Positions 47,501-59,303 of a stretch of 64,000 bases of DNA are shown in pieces (positions within the stretch are counted from its first letter, which is position 1; every line of letters starts with the position of its first letter). The translations under genes and the position numbers were made by a program. Below the pieces are notes generated by a model. That model was not told where the DNA came from. It ran no database searches and saw only the letters and a list, made by a program, of their open reading frames with translations. The stretch lies in contig CM074807.1 in the NCBI GenBank assembly GCA_037447605.1, forward strand, positions 1,966,117 to 2,030,116, given 5' to 3'. This DNA comes from Zygnema circumcarinatum. Lineage: Eukaryota > Streptophyta > Zygnematophyceae > Zygnematales > Zygnemataceae.

Positions 47501-49754
47501 AATTGACCCAAGCAAGAGAAGTNNNNNNNNNNNNNNNNNNNNNNNNNNNNNNNNNNNNNNNNNNNNNNNNNNNNNNNNNNNNNNNNNNNNNNNNNNNNNN
47601 NNNNNNNNNNNNNNNNNNNNNNTGTGTACTTCGTTCGGTTACGTGTATTGCTCTTCTGTCGATTCAGTCATTGTATTCTGCAGTGACTCAGTAGTCATTA
47701 GTTCTTAAAATTGCAAGACTCGTTAGGGAAATTTTGTTTTGCAGGTCATGATGCACGAATGACAGTGGATGGCAGATGCGTCAAACTGACCTTGCTGTGC
47801 AGTTCTAGCCCAAGTGCTCACTTGACTTATGCTTCACATGCTCATGCGCATTCTCTCATTTTTCGACATCTGAGGTTTGGTCATTGCCTTTGCGGGGTAT
47901 CAGCTATCCTGAAGCTTACAAGGTCGAATGTCTCGGCCCTTCGGGGCCCGCATCCTAAACCACTAGGTGCCCAACTCTCTCGGCCATCCGGCAGGAGAGA
48001 AACGATTGTTTCTTCAATTGCGATCTGGACGATGCCGCCCTCACCCGCCTGCTGCTGATAGTGCCCCCTTTGTCTCCCTCTCCCTCTCCCTCTCCCTCTC
48101 CCTCTCCCTCTCCCTCCCGCAGGTGAGCATGCCGGCCGGCACTGCGGACGGTTCGCCCTCGGGAGTCCCCCTCGCGCTCTCCTTCTTGGCCCGCCACGGG
48201 GCGGACTGCTTCCTGCTGCAGGCGGCGGAGTACTTCGCTCCGGAGGTCGCCGCGGAGGCCCTCGCCATGGCGGAGGCGGCGCACTCGGAGCCCTCCTCAA
48301 CGCAGCCGAGTCCGGCGGAGCTGGCCAAGGAAAGGGTATGTATGTCACTACTGTACGGAAATACGGAGTAGGAACCGTCGTTGAACAGTGGCAGCCGTCG
48401 CAATAAGAGCCGTTTCCAAATATTCCAGCTTGATGTTCATATTCTTGCTTGCTGTCTGCAGGGCAATGCGGCGTATTCGGCCAAAAAGTACGAGGCAGCG
48501 TTGACGCACTACTCGGAGGCGATCCGACTGAACGGCGACTCGGCGGTCTTCTATAACAACCGAGCGCTCACACATTTGCAGCTCTGCAAGTAGGGGCTTG
48601 CCTCGCCTTAACACGGAATGGCACCTCTGAAGCTTGAATCGCCATTCTGCAAGTTTTGCTTTTGTTTTTGGATTATCGGCTTGATGGTATTCACCTTCGA
48701 ATTTCAGTGCGAATTAGCATCCGAACTGAACCGGGCTCCAGAAGCGGATTTAGAATTGTCATCACAACCAATAGTATGCGTGTCTTCTGTTCGTTGCCTC
48801 CATGCATCAACGGTCTGCTGAATTTGAGATTCAGATTTGATGACAGTTGACCTGCAGCCTTCCACGCTGAACCTGACCTTGCCTTGTCCCATGATGGGGG
48901 GCGAGGAAGCAGCTTCCAAGAGGCGGAGGCAGACGGCTCTTCTGCTTTGGAACGGGACAAACGGGTGAGCAGCGTCTCCCAATCCCTGCAGATTGGCAGC
49001 CCTGTAACGTGTCCTGAGGGCCTAATCCAGAACAGGGCGGAAGCATGAGACTTTGTCTTCATGGACAAGTCTGCAGCAGAGACGCTAATGACTATGCTCC
49101 TTGATTGGCTGGTTGCGGGTACCGAACTTGAGGTCACACACTCGCACAAATAGATGTTTTTCTGGTTTTGTTGTATTTCTTTCAATCTTAAGTAAGAGTT
49201 GTGTGTCAACTGGGATATCTGTACTTTGCCGATGCTTGAACCGTGCCTTTTGGTCATTATGATCTTTGTGCTTGCTTGGTGTATGTAAGTCGATGAGGTG
49301 GATGTGTGGGTCTGAGTGACTGCACCCGTTTCCTCTTTCCAGAATGTAAAGGCCATGCTTCGACGGGGCACTGCTCGTGAGTTTATGGGCTACTATGCAA
49401 CTGCATTGCAAGGTGCGTTGTCCGATAAAGCTGAGTGGTCCATAGTATATCAAATTGCCCCGGGGTGGTGAGGATGGCTGTGTAGCCGAAAGAAATGCTG
49501 CTCAGTTCTGATCGAAATGTCTATCTTTATAAAGACTTGCCAGTTGAAAATGTTCGTTTCTTTTCCGACTGTACCATTCAGGGTATCCTGAAGCAAGTGA
49601 ATGCATACCTTTGCATGTTGCAGCTCTCTGTTGACCCTGCTGCTGCTGCTGCTGCTGCTGTGGCACAGATTTTGAGCAGGCTCTGGTGTATGAGCCGAAC
49701 AACAGGTCGGCACTTGACGCGGTGAAGCGCATCCGCAACTCCGGATTGCTTTAG
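44535..49754 (+). CDS. Toc64/OEP64-like outer-envelope amidase-TPR protein (interrupted by assembly gap)
   Basis: Exons found: 44535-44731, 45336-45488, 45764-45888, 46165-46290, 46477-46665, 46904-47054, then (after the gap) 48123-48335, 48462-48589, 48910-48964, 49343-49412, 49669-49754. Each set is in phase within itself. The protein has an N-terminal membrane anchor ([19 protein letters not shown]), a Pro/Ala linker, an amidase-signature domain ([34 protein letters not shown]) and three C-terminal TPRs (from about [20 protein letters not shown]). In plants the TPRs dock Hsp90/Hsp70-bound precursor proteins at the chloroplast or mitochondrial outer membrane. The Lys, cis-Ser and nucleophile Ser of the amidase triad are all present, unlike Arabidopsis TOC64-III. 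The end of the amidase domain is not visible and is probably in the 100-N gap at 47523-47622, whose real length is unknown. A GCT repeat adjoins the last acceptor. Confidence 0.92.
47523..47622. other. Assembly gap of 100 N
   Basis: Exactly 100 N, the usual placeholder for a gap of unknown size. It lies in the Toc64-like gene between the exon ending at 47054 and the one starting at 48123. About 100-150 expected residues of the amidase domain are missing here. Confidence 0.98.
48074..48117. repeat. CTCCCT hexamer array before a splice acceptor
   Basis: About seven CTCCCT units form the polypyrimidine tract immediately before the CGCAG acceptor of the exon at 48123. The array probably acts as a strong splice acceptor context. 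Confidence 0.75.
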
Positions 49755-51464
49755 GGCACAGCAGAGACGAGGTCGACACGTAGGCAGGCCTGCACATGCG
49801 GGCGGGCACTCGGAAGGGGGCGCAGTAGAGCGCCTACTTTGACGCGACTCTCTCTTGTAGCGCAGGTCAGAGAGGCGAGCGGCTGTAAGCCGACCTGTGA
49901 GAGGGGGGTGTGCCGATGCCCTTTAGAGAGGGGAGGCGCCCCAATGCGTTCAGATGTTGAGAGCACTTCCGGTGGAACTCAAACCTAATCTTTTCTTTCG
50001 TTTCTTTTCCTTTGTCTCGGGGCGCGGCTGTTTGGTGGCTCTGTGGAGCATTCGACCTCTGGGTGGAGGGAATGACGAGCGAGGCGCAAGTAGGGCCGTA
50101 GTCATATGCGGCGCTGTTCCGTTTTTGCTGATGTACTCTTATACACGTGGTAGGGGTGGAGTTTGGACAGACCTGTGATCGGACATCAGGGTTATGTAAC
50201 AGATGAACGTTCTATGTCAAAGCTGAAAGTGAAAGCTGCTAAGCTGGCGGGCAGACATGTGGTAGTCTGTGCCGTTCAGTTTCAATTTACAATAAATGCG
50301 CAGGTAGAACCAATGGAGTTGCAAACAATAGGGGCTGTCAGACAACAAAATTTAACGAAAAACTGCTTTTTAAAATTGCGAAAAAAAAAATCGGCCGGCA
50401 CTGATAATGACTGCTTTGCCGAACCTTAAGTTTAGGTTTGGGATTTTGGACTAACCGAGTGAAAAACGCAAGTCAAGGTTACTGAAAACGCCCTTCGGAT
50501 CTTGCTAACAACGGCATTTTTCGCAACCAATGAGGTTCCTATAAAGGGTTACGAACAGCCGAATGACGAAAAATGGCGTCAGTGTCACGTCACGCCTGCC
50601 CGCTATAGCCTGAGAGAGGGCGCCTGCCTACGACCATCCCTGCGAAGCTGAGGACGGACGCTCACGTACTACCGTTGCTGCAGGTACGCCAACATCCATT
50701 CAACCATCCATGGTGGCACTACAAGCTAAAAAATTTGTGCGTTGGAGCTCACCTTTCATGTAGCAGGGTGACTACATGGTGCGGAGAGGGAGGGAAAGAA
50801 AAAGGACCTTGTGGACGTTGATCCCAACATTCACCAAACACTCATACATAGAAAGGCAATAGCTGGTAAACAAAAAAATGTAACATTTCAATGGCAGCAT
50901 TTGTTACCGCCCTGCCCTGCCCTTTTCTCCCTCCCCCCTCCCCCCTCCCCCCTCCCCCCTCTCCCTCACCCCCTCAATAACGACCCTGCAAGTGTGAAGC
51001 AGCTCGCCTTCCTTTAATGGAATCGATCAATGTTCACAATGGAGCAGAGGGCCCAATTCATAGAACAGAGCTGAGGAGGGCCAGGAACGGCAGAGCATAG
51101 TCTGCATACACAGTCAGGAAGATAGTGGCCAGCTTTATTTATTCCTGCAAACAGGCCCTATTCCAAACAGGCTTATAATAAAAAGGACTCCGCATATAGC
51201 AATGGGTACAGTGTTATCCTACAGCCGAATGTAAGAAAACGAGCTAAACTCAATAAATGATCAATAACTTATTCAGCTTTAGTCCGCAGCTTCAGGCAAT
51301 CGAATACCCCAACCTAGGAACAGCGAGCTTGAATTCCTGAAGTAGATTCTAATCCACTGCAGGAAGTCCGCTCTACCTTGTAAAGTATCAAATAGCATCA
51401 AAAAATATCAAATTGTAAACACAGATGATAACACTCGATAACAATGGCGAATCCGCCGGTATCT
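49755..51464. other. Convergent 3' flanks of the Toc64-like and ANGUSTIFOLIA genes
   Basis: No exon is supported. GGGGCTGTCAGAC then AACAAAATTTAACGAAAA at about 50333-50363 resembles the left end of the TA-flanked MITE at 12758, suggesting a diverged relative; its right end is unclear. A CCCCCTCC repeat lies at 50930-50960. The remainder is AT-rich. Confidence 0.45.
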
Positions 51465-54400
51465 TTATTCAGGTTCCTTCTCAGCCGGAGCTGCCTCTAT
51501 CAACACTTCCAAATGAACCTGCATCCAGCAAAGAAACGTTCACATGCAGACTCAGCTTCAGTGAGAAAGCCCTCCACTAGAGGAATCGGAAGTGAAACAA
51601 ACACACATTGCACTATATTATGGTAAAGAGTTGATATCAACGCAAGCCCATTGAATAGATGGTCAACTTGCAGTGCAAGGAGGAGAAGAAGTATGAGAAG
51701 AAGATGAAGAGGGGAGGTGCCGACAGGAGTTCCTTAAAGAGAGGGCGGCCTGCAGCCTTACCCCGCGGAATTTGGCATTCACAAGGCGCGGCACGCCGTG
51801 CTTGCAGTCCGCGACCCACATCTCTTGCAGGTCAAAGCTGGTGTTCGCGAATATGAGCTCAGCCTTATGGTTTGCCTGCTCCCCCCCTCCCGCCCCGACA
51901 GGTGGGCGCGTTAGTGGTGCAGAGGCCCACTCTCCACGGAGCTCTAAGTACTAAAATATAGAACTGTTCTATACATGCAGTGCCACTGCATTTGGGTGAC
52001 GAGGCTAATCCCTCGAACACTCGAATCTGACACAACTGAACTTCAGTCAGGCTGTACATCGTTGGTTCGCTATTTGCTACTTTCACTGAATGATCGCAAA
52101 GTGGGACTGAGGTGAACAAACGGACTGCGCCACAATTCTCGCGCCATAGCCAAGCGAAATCCTTGCATTGCCCATTCTGTCATCGAACACCCCAAAATAT
52201 CGTCCTAATTTTTTTTATTAAGAAGGCTAATTTTGTAAAGCCCTTGGTACTCGTCCACTGGAGAACACCTCAAGCCTGTGCTTTACAGGGCTGTCCGCAG
52301 ATGCGTTGGATCAACCTTGAGGGAGTTTCAACATTTTTCATTTGACCCTCAGTCAAACAAGTCTGCGCGTCTGGGAGTCCAACCCTAATGATGAACTGTG
52401 AACATAGTCACGCTGAGAGACTCTTCATCCTCAGCATGTCTACAAACGGTGAACAAAACGGACAACGGATGTCTCCATCACATCTCTCAGATTCAGACCA
52501 GATCTCAGATTCTCCAGCCGACCAACCCTAACTGCACCGCTGCAAAGTTTCACAGATTTTAGGGTGACCCCATACATCGCCAGTTCTGCACTCCAGCCCT
52601 GTCCCTCGGGGTTCCATGCGTCACGTGGTCAATGCGTTCCTCTTACAGTGTCCCTACTGCCCAGTTCCGTGCATGCGCGACGGAACTGGGCCCGCATGGA
52701 ACCGCGGCGTTTCGCGTCCCCCCGCGGCCACGTGCCGACGCTGCGCGCGTTACTCCTCGGCCGGGGCCACATGGCGCCGGGCGAGGGCCGCCACGTGGCG
52801 CGGGCTGGCAGCCGCCGCCAGGTCAGCGCGCGTCTCCAATTGGAGCAGCTTAAATGATTTGCCCGCAAGCGGACACGGCCGGAAATGCGCCATAATGGCG
52901 GGACACGCGGCAGCCGCAGGGCCGAGCGGCCGGGTCCCGCCGCCCTCGAAAGGAGCCGACGACACGCGGCAGGCCGCCGCGCAAGTGAAGACACCCGTAC
53001 GGCTGCCAGCTGGCAGCTCGCCGCGCCACTAGCCCAGCGCCGCTCGCGCCGGCCCACGCGGAGAGCCAAAAGCCACCTAATAAAAGAAGCCGTACGGGTA
53101 CGGTTGTACGGACGTCTAAAACCGCGTGGTGATCTTTCTCCGAATTGTGCCAGTTGGCAGATCTCCGCTGCGAGCGGAAATATCCCAGTTGGAATCAGGT
53201 GTACGGAAATTGGTCGGCACGGCGGCAAGTTTGTCGCGCTCGCCCGCCCTATACGCTAAGGACAAGCCCGCCGCCCGCCGCGCCCTCCAACCCCTAGCGG
53301 GTGAGGGAGCGCTTGAAATCGTTGTTGTACAAAAGATGACGTCATCTGATTAGTGACGTCAGGTTCCAGCCGCGCAGATAGCGCAACCGCCGCCGCGTCG
53401 GCGCCACGTGCCGTGACGGAGGCCGCCGACAAGCGGTCGGGCCGTACCGTGCGGACGTACGGTCACAACTGTGGGTCCCACCCACCCACCGCCCCGGGCC
53501 GAACGGCCGTACCTGCAGCAGCCTGCCGCCCGCTGCCACCGCCGCGAACCCGAACTTATCCTGCGCACGCATGGCATGGCATGGGATGGGATGGCATGGG
53601 ATGGGTCAGCGGCACGGATACACATCGCAGTACATGGTCCCCTAAACAAGTTGCTGAACTAAACCCAATCCAACAACAAACAAACAAACAAACAAGCGTA
53701 TTGCCTAAGGACCTGGTTCCTGACGGGGAAAGTTACGAAAAGAACAACTCCGAACGGCGTGGTTCCTAAAGCAAACGATACACAACCAGGGGTAGTTTAC
53801 TAACTGAATCATGACAGACCTGTGTGATTGAGAGTCAGATAATGCTACAAAACCCCAACCGATGTCCAATCGTGTGCGTTTAACCAGTGCTGATTTAGGT
53901 CATAGTCTCCCCGCTCTCTCTCTCTCGCTCTCCCTCCCACGGGGCGCAAAGGGGTGCAGTACCTGGTCGCGCACGAACTTGAACTTGGCGATGTCCTCCG
54001 CGGGGTGCGCGTCGCAGCTGTGCCCGAGCGTCCAGGGCCGCCCGGGGCCCCCCTGCTCCGCGACAAAGTAGCCGCGCGTGGCGAGCGGGCGGAGGTTGAC
54101 AACGCGGCCCTCCCGCAGGCAGTGCAGCTCCCCCGGCGAGAACGGGAAGGTCCCGTCCAGGAGGCCCTTCACGGCCGCGCGCGCGCTCACCTTGGGCCGC
54201 CCCATGCCCAGCACGCCCGAGATGATGCCGCTCAGGGACTTCGCGCGCCGGAACCCCTTGGAGGGCTTCCGCAGGGCCTCCACCTGCTGCCGCCCGGGGC
54301 TGCCCAGGGGGACGTGCCCGTTGCTCATGCTCGTGCTCAGGCCGTACGGGGTCTGGGGGCCGCTTCTGAAGGGGCTCCCCGCGGACAAGTGGCTCGACGA

Positions 54401-57400
54401 GGAGGGCCGCGCAACAGAGTCTGACTGCGACTGCCGCTTCATTAAGCTGTGCGAGTCCGGAGAGGTGCCCTGACTGTGAGGGAGCCGGAGGCCCCACGGC
54501 CAGCTCTGCATACTCCGCTCTGTTCTCTCTCCTCCTTCCTCTCCCTCTCCCTTTCCCTGCGACCCTGCCACAAGGCCCCCCCCCCCCCTACCACCCATCC
54601 TCCGAGTCTCAAAACTAGAGCCTGAACTAGACGTGCTAAAGATACGGTCGGGATCTGCGGGCGGCCGCCCTCCGCTGGGCACGCGGGCCTCCCCATCCCC
54701 CCCATCATCTCTGCCCCCGCCCTGAACGGACCCCCCCGCGGAGGGCTGCGCAGCCGCTTTGCCCGAGCTCAGGACACCTGCCGCTGAGGGAGACCGGGGA
54801 CTGCCGGGCTCGTCTTGTACGGCGTAACTGAAGAAGCTTGCATCATCATCATCATCGTCATCATCGCCGGAGATAGAGCCGTCAGAGAGAGAAGCGTCCC
54901 CTTCCAGGTGCTTCAAACCTCTGCCCAGAGCGACGGTCTCCCAAAACTTGTCCCGCAAAGTCTCGCCGCTCAGCTCCTCCTCCGAGCCCTTCACTCCGAC
55001 ATCCGTGGTCACAGTTCTGGAGGCCATCATCCTCGTGTGAATCTCCATGTCCGACTCCATTTCGATGGCTGTCTTCACGTTGTTCCCCACTCCCATCGGC
55101 TGTATTAACGGAGCGGAGTATGCCCAAGCTTTAGCGTTGCCTGGTAGCTGAATCCCCCCCTGCTCTGCTGTTCCAGCGGCCAAGTGCCCACTTGCAGTCA
55201 TACCATTTGGAGGCTCCTTCTTAATGACGCTCTTCTGTGCCAATATGGAGGTCACGTCAAAGCCCTCAATAGTCTCCCTGGCAAAATCCAACCCTACTGA
55301 AGCAAAGCGCACCAACGGTTTCACGGGCCCTTGTCCCCTTGGGCCCTGCAAGCCCCACCCTGCCATAGAGAGGCTCCCAGACCTGCTCCCCCTCGTCAGC
55401 CCCGGGGGCTGCTTTGCCTCCGTTGCCTCTTCCGGGGGGGCACCCCTCACCTGCTGCCCACTCGCCTGCCCCAACACTTTCTCAAAGAAGATTGCGTCGA
55501 TTGTCGTAGGGGCTGCTTCAGGGAGGCCTCCACCGTCTGTGAGAGAGGAACTGGCGAGCTTCTCCGCTGCTTCCCAAGGAGGGGCCTGCAGTCCCTCCTC
55601 CCCTGGCAGGGCCAGGTCCTCTCCCTCCCCCAGCAGAGGGTCCTGCAGAGGGAGCATGGGGGGGGATGCGGGAGGGCGGGCCTCCAGCAAGTGGTTTCTG
55701 GCGGCCTGCACTGCGCAGCTGCGCACCTCCGCCCAGCCCTCCTCGCTCTGCGCAGCGCTGCGGGGCAGCAGCAGCACGTGGGCCTGCTCGCGCACCTGAA
55801 AGTGAGCGCACGCACGGGGGGAATCTATCAAGGCAGGTGGAAGACGGCAGAAGGAGAAAGACGACGAGGGGGGAGACAAAGAAGAAGATAGCTGTTGGCT
55901 ACACACATGGGTTGATAAAGTCTAAGGATAACACATATCAGATGATATAGTCAAAGGATAGCACATCCCAGGAAAAGTGAAGCTTGGTCTCTTGTACATT
56001 CTTGCAGACGTTGGACTCGACTCTTCGACTTCCTCTATGTCGGTGCTTCCTGGCAGTTGAGCCTCCAATGCATGTCATGTGAGACCCTAAGACTCACCTC
56101 GGCAAATCTGAACCCTGAATATTCCATGCATGTTCACAAGAAAGTAAATCAGTCTTCTCTGAGGTATTAGTCCAAATAAAGTGGCCATTCGAATCCCATA
56201 AGCTTCAGAGTCACGAGCTTTCCTCCACGGAAAGCTCCTCCTCCAGCTTTCCTGACATCTTTCAGCATAAGTATGCAAAGCTTTCGTGCTCTAGCAGCGT
56301 CCACAAATGCTAACTTTCCAATAGTTTGATATCGAAAACACTACTCCCTGGTCTGGCATTCACTGTATCATGTGACATTCTCTGAAATGCCTTTGACCGA
56401 CCTGCCGGAGCTCATACATGCCTTCGTTCGTGCCTTGGCAGCCTTGATCACACGTGTGAATACATTATTTGTGACTCACCTTGTCCCCTTCATTTATACA
56501 AAAGCCCTATACAGCGCGACTCCTTATGTCCATTTCAGTCATGGCACCCATCCTCTGGGAATAGGATAGAATCTTCTGCTATGAAATAACTCTGCGATAC
56601 CTTCTCATGTTCCACAGTTCCAAAAACTGATATATCCCCAGTCCAACATGAACCACTTATTTCCCACCCTCCCCCACATATCATCTCTGAATTTGGCTAG
56701 AAAATACCTTCAAGGAAAGACAGCTGGGATCTCGAGACATCTTCCGCAGTAGCACACAGCCCAGAATTCGCTAGTGAAATAGTCTCATGTTTATTATAAG
56801 AAATATCTCAGGCACTCCCCTATCCAGTGCCGGGGACAAAGCACCAGGCATCCATGCGTGCATGCTCCTGAGCGGGAGCATGCATGGGTCATCCCAAGCC
56901 ATTCCACCCATCACCAGTGCCTGCATGGCAGTTGCCTCAACAACTCACCCAAGCTTCCATCCAATGGGGGCTCTCCGCTCCATCCAGCGCACAACCACCC
57001 AGCTCACCCGAGGAAAGGGCAAATTTGACCGCGCAATCCTCAATAAGGTGACAACTTGATACGTTCACCAGCAGCATACCTGCATTCTCGTCCAGAGTCA
57101 TCAAAGTAAACGCAAGCATCAGCTACTTTGACGCTAAAAAGTGCAACCACTTCCCATAACGTAAAAGCTTTAGTTCCAAACAAGTTGCTCAAGAGGAATG
57201 GTCTTTCCTTCACCACAATTTCTAAGGAAAAAGCATTGGCAAGGGCGAACTGCAAACCTCGCTTGATGTGGCCGAGCGAAACTTCATTGATGATGTGCAT
57301 TGTGTCGGAGGTGAGGCTGCAGTGCAGTGAGGTGACGTCACTTGCTCCCAAAAGGTCTTCTAGCGAGTTCATTTTATGCACCCAAGGCAGAGTATCACCC

Positions 57401-58399
57401 AGCGTATCCTCAGGAAGCATCTGCAAGAGGCAGCGTGGAGATCAACCAGAAATGTTCATTGTTTCAATGCCCTGAAGAAAGTGATCACGCGCCCATAACT
57501 TGAGAACTCAAATGCCTATTCAACTTGCTTATGAACCTTTGCATGTAAGGGCCAGAAGGGGTGGTTGAAATGTTCATCAACCTTGCAAGCTCCGGGGTTA
57601 GAGAAATGCAACGTCCTGGCAATTTTAAGGACAGGTGCCCGTCCTCAGCAACATTGTTGCAAAAGAAACAAGTTTTCCGAGGCCTGACTGCCGTAAATGA
57701 CCCCTGACCAATGTTTGGACAATGCTAAGGCCCCGGCTAAAAACGCTTTCCAGAACAAGCTCTGAACTCCAGAGACAGCAGAACAATTGAAACGACGGGA
57801 AAACTTACGAAGGAGCTTTCAAAGCAAATGACCGTCATTCCAAAAGCCGCCGCTCTAATAGCGACTTCCCGCGCTGCTTCATTGACTCCTACAAGGCCGA
57901 GCACCAGCCCCCTCATTCTGCGCATTCCTCTGCAAACCTGCTGCGTGCTTCCAGCCCAGTTCGGCCCCGCACAGCCCTGCTCTGCCAACACATGAGTCTT
58001 CCGCAGAAGTGCTAACATTAGCGCCATGGTTGTGTCAGCAATCTCATCCGATCGACTGACATCTATGTGCTGCATCTGCAAATCGAGCTCCTCCGCAACG
58101 GAAAACTCCATAGCCCTATCTCCTGTTCCCACACACAGAATAAGCTGCTTCCGATGAAACTTGTGCTGCACCGGCCGCGGCAGATACGCAAGAGTGCGCA
58201 GAATAACGACATCGGCCGCCTCCAGCTTCCCCCCGTCCACATCCGCCAGCCCTACATGTTCCACCAGCGCCAGGTCTTCCAGCGCGCGCGCCTCCGCTGC
58301 ACAGTCCTCCAGGCAGTTGAACGCCACGACGAGGGGCCTCCTGTCCTCCGCCTCCGCCTCCCCCAGGACGGCTGCCATGCCCTCCTGCCCTCCCTCCAT
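51465..58399 (-). CDS. AN: ANGUSTIFOLIA, plant CtBP/BARS homologue
   Basis: Seven exons in phase: 58399-57809, 57420-57258, 57079-56949, 55795-53963, 53560-53513, 51875-51762, 51518-51465 (TAA), giving 977 residues. In land plants AN controls microtubule arrangement, cell shape and transcription; it acts at the trans-Golgi and cytoplasm as well as the nucleus. The D-2-hydroxyacid-dehydrogenase-like half shows ILRTLAYLPRPVQHK, LILCVGTGDRAME, RSDEIADTTMALMLALLRKT, CRGMRRMRGLVLGLVGVN, SDVTSLHCSLTSDTMHI, CALDGAESPHWMEAW and LLLPRSA. The nucleotide loop GLVGVN departs from GxGxxG, as in AN of plants. The C-terminal AN-specific block is also present (VAAGGRLLQ, then AELIFANTSFDLQEMW, PRLVN and VHLEVLIEAA). 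Exon 4 inserts a long Ser/Gly/Pro-rich stretch with an Asp8 run, making the protein about 340 residues longer than Arabidopsis AN. No other AN-like copy is in the window. Confidence 0.94.
52120..53512. other. GC-rich large intron region of ANGUSTIFOLIA
   Basis: The intron between AN exons 5 and 6 (51876-53512) contains a GC-rich block (52620-53470) with CGTACGG motifs at 53088-53113, 53441-53466 and 53500-53508. Minus-strand open frames here (for example 52629-53228) have arginine-rich low-complexity composition and no family signature. An internal promoter is conceivable from the island-like composition. Confidence 0.4.
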
Positions 58400-58775
58400 C
58401 GCTCCCTCCCTCCCTCCCTCCCTCCCTCCCTCCCTCCCTCCCTCCTGTCCCTGGCTCCCGGCTCCCCCTTCCCGCCTTGCCTCGGGCGGCGGTAGGGCGG
58501 GCGGGTGACGAGGGCCGGTGCGCAGGGGCGCCCTCCCCCTCCCCCTCCTGCCCGCCCGCCCCGCGCCGCGCGCCGCGCATTCGCCGCCTGCGATTGCGCG
58601 CCGCGCGCTAACGGCATCAACACCCGTACGACATTGTACGGTTATGCATCCGTACGGCCTCTGCGCCAGCCGCCAGCCAGCCAGCCAGCGCCAGTGCCGT
58701 ACGGTACCAACACCCGCCGCCCGGGACTGCGAGTCAATCAGTCAGGTCCCCCGGGACTCGGGAGTTGCGCGCTCT

Positions 58776-59160
58776 GTCATCCCATCCCATCCCATCCCAT
58801 CCCATCCCATCCCATCCCATCCCATCCCATCCCATCCCATCCCATCCCATCCCATCATCCCATCCCATCCTTATCCCATCCCATCCCATTCCCATCCCAT
58901 CCCATCCCATTTGATCCCATCCCATCCCATCCCATCCTATCCCATCCCATCCCATCCCATCCCATCCCATCCCATCCCATCCCATCCCATCCCATCCCAT
59001 CCCATCCCATCCCATCCCATCCCATCCCATCCCATCCCATCCCATCCCATCCCATCCCATCCCATCCCATCCCATCCCACTCCCATCCCTCCCATCCCAT
59101 CCCATCCCATCCCATCCCATCCCATCCCATCCCATCCCATCCCATCCCATCCCATCATCC
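58776..59160. repeat. CCCAT pentamer satellite, about 75 copies
   Basis: Almost pure CCCAT repeats over about 385 bp, with a few interruptions (CATCATCC near 58855 and 59155, TTATCC near 58871, TTTGATCC near 58911, CACTCC near 59078). Reading frames through it give HPIPS or GMGWD repeats on the two strands and should not be taken as proteins. Confidence 0.95.
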
Positions 59161-59272
59161 CCTTCTCTAAGGGCGAAGGCGAAGGCGAAGGCCGCCGGGG
59201 AGAGGGGGGCCGGGGGTGGGGAGGGTCCGTAGGGCGGAACGCCAGTGGAGCTCGGCACGATACGATGCAGGT

Positions 59273-59303
59273 CGATACTATATGATACGATACGATACGA
59301 TAC
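59273..59303. repeat. GATAC pentamer run
   Basis: GATAC recurs about five times (GATACTATATGATACGATAC and onward), about 110 bp from the end of the CCCAT satellite. Confidence 0.7.

Noticed and set aside
52629-53228. 199-codon minus-strand open frame
   Set aside because: Arg/Ala-rich product of a GC-rich stretch lying inside an AN intron; no family match and no splice-phase support.
54078-55891. Plus-strand open frames opposite the large AN exon
   Set aside because: Shadow frames of the AN coding strand. The minus strand carries the conserved AN blocks and phase-consistent exons.
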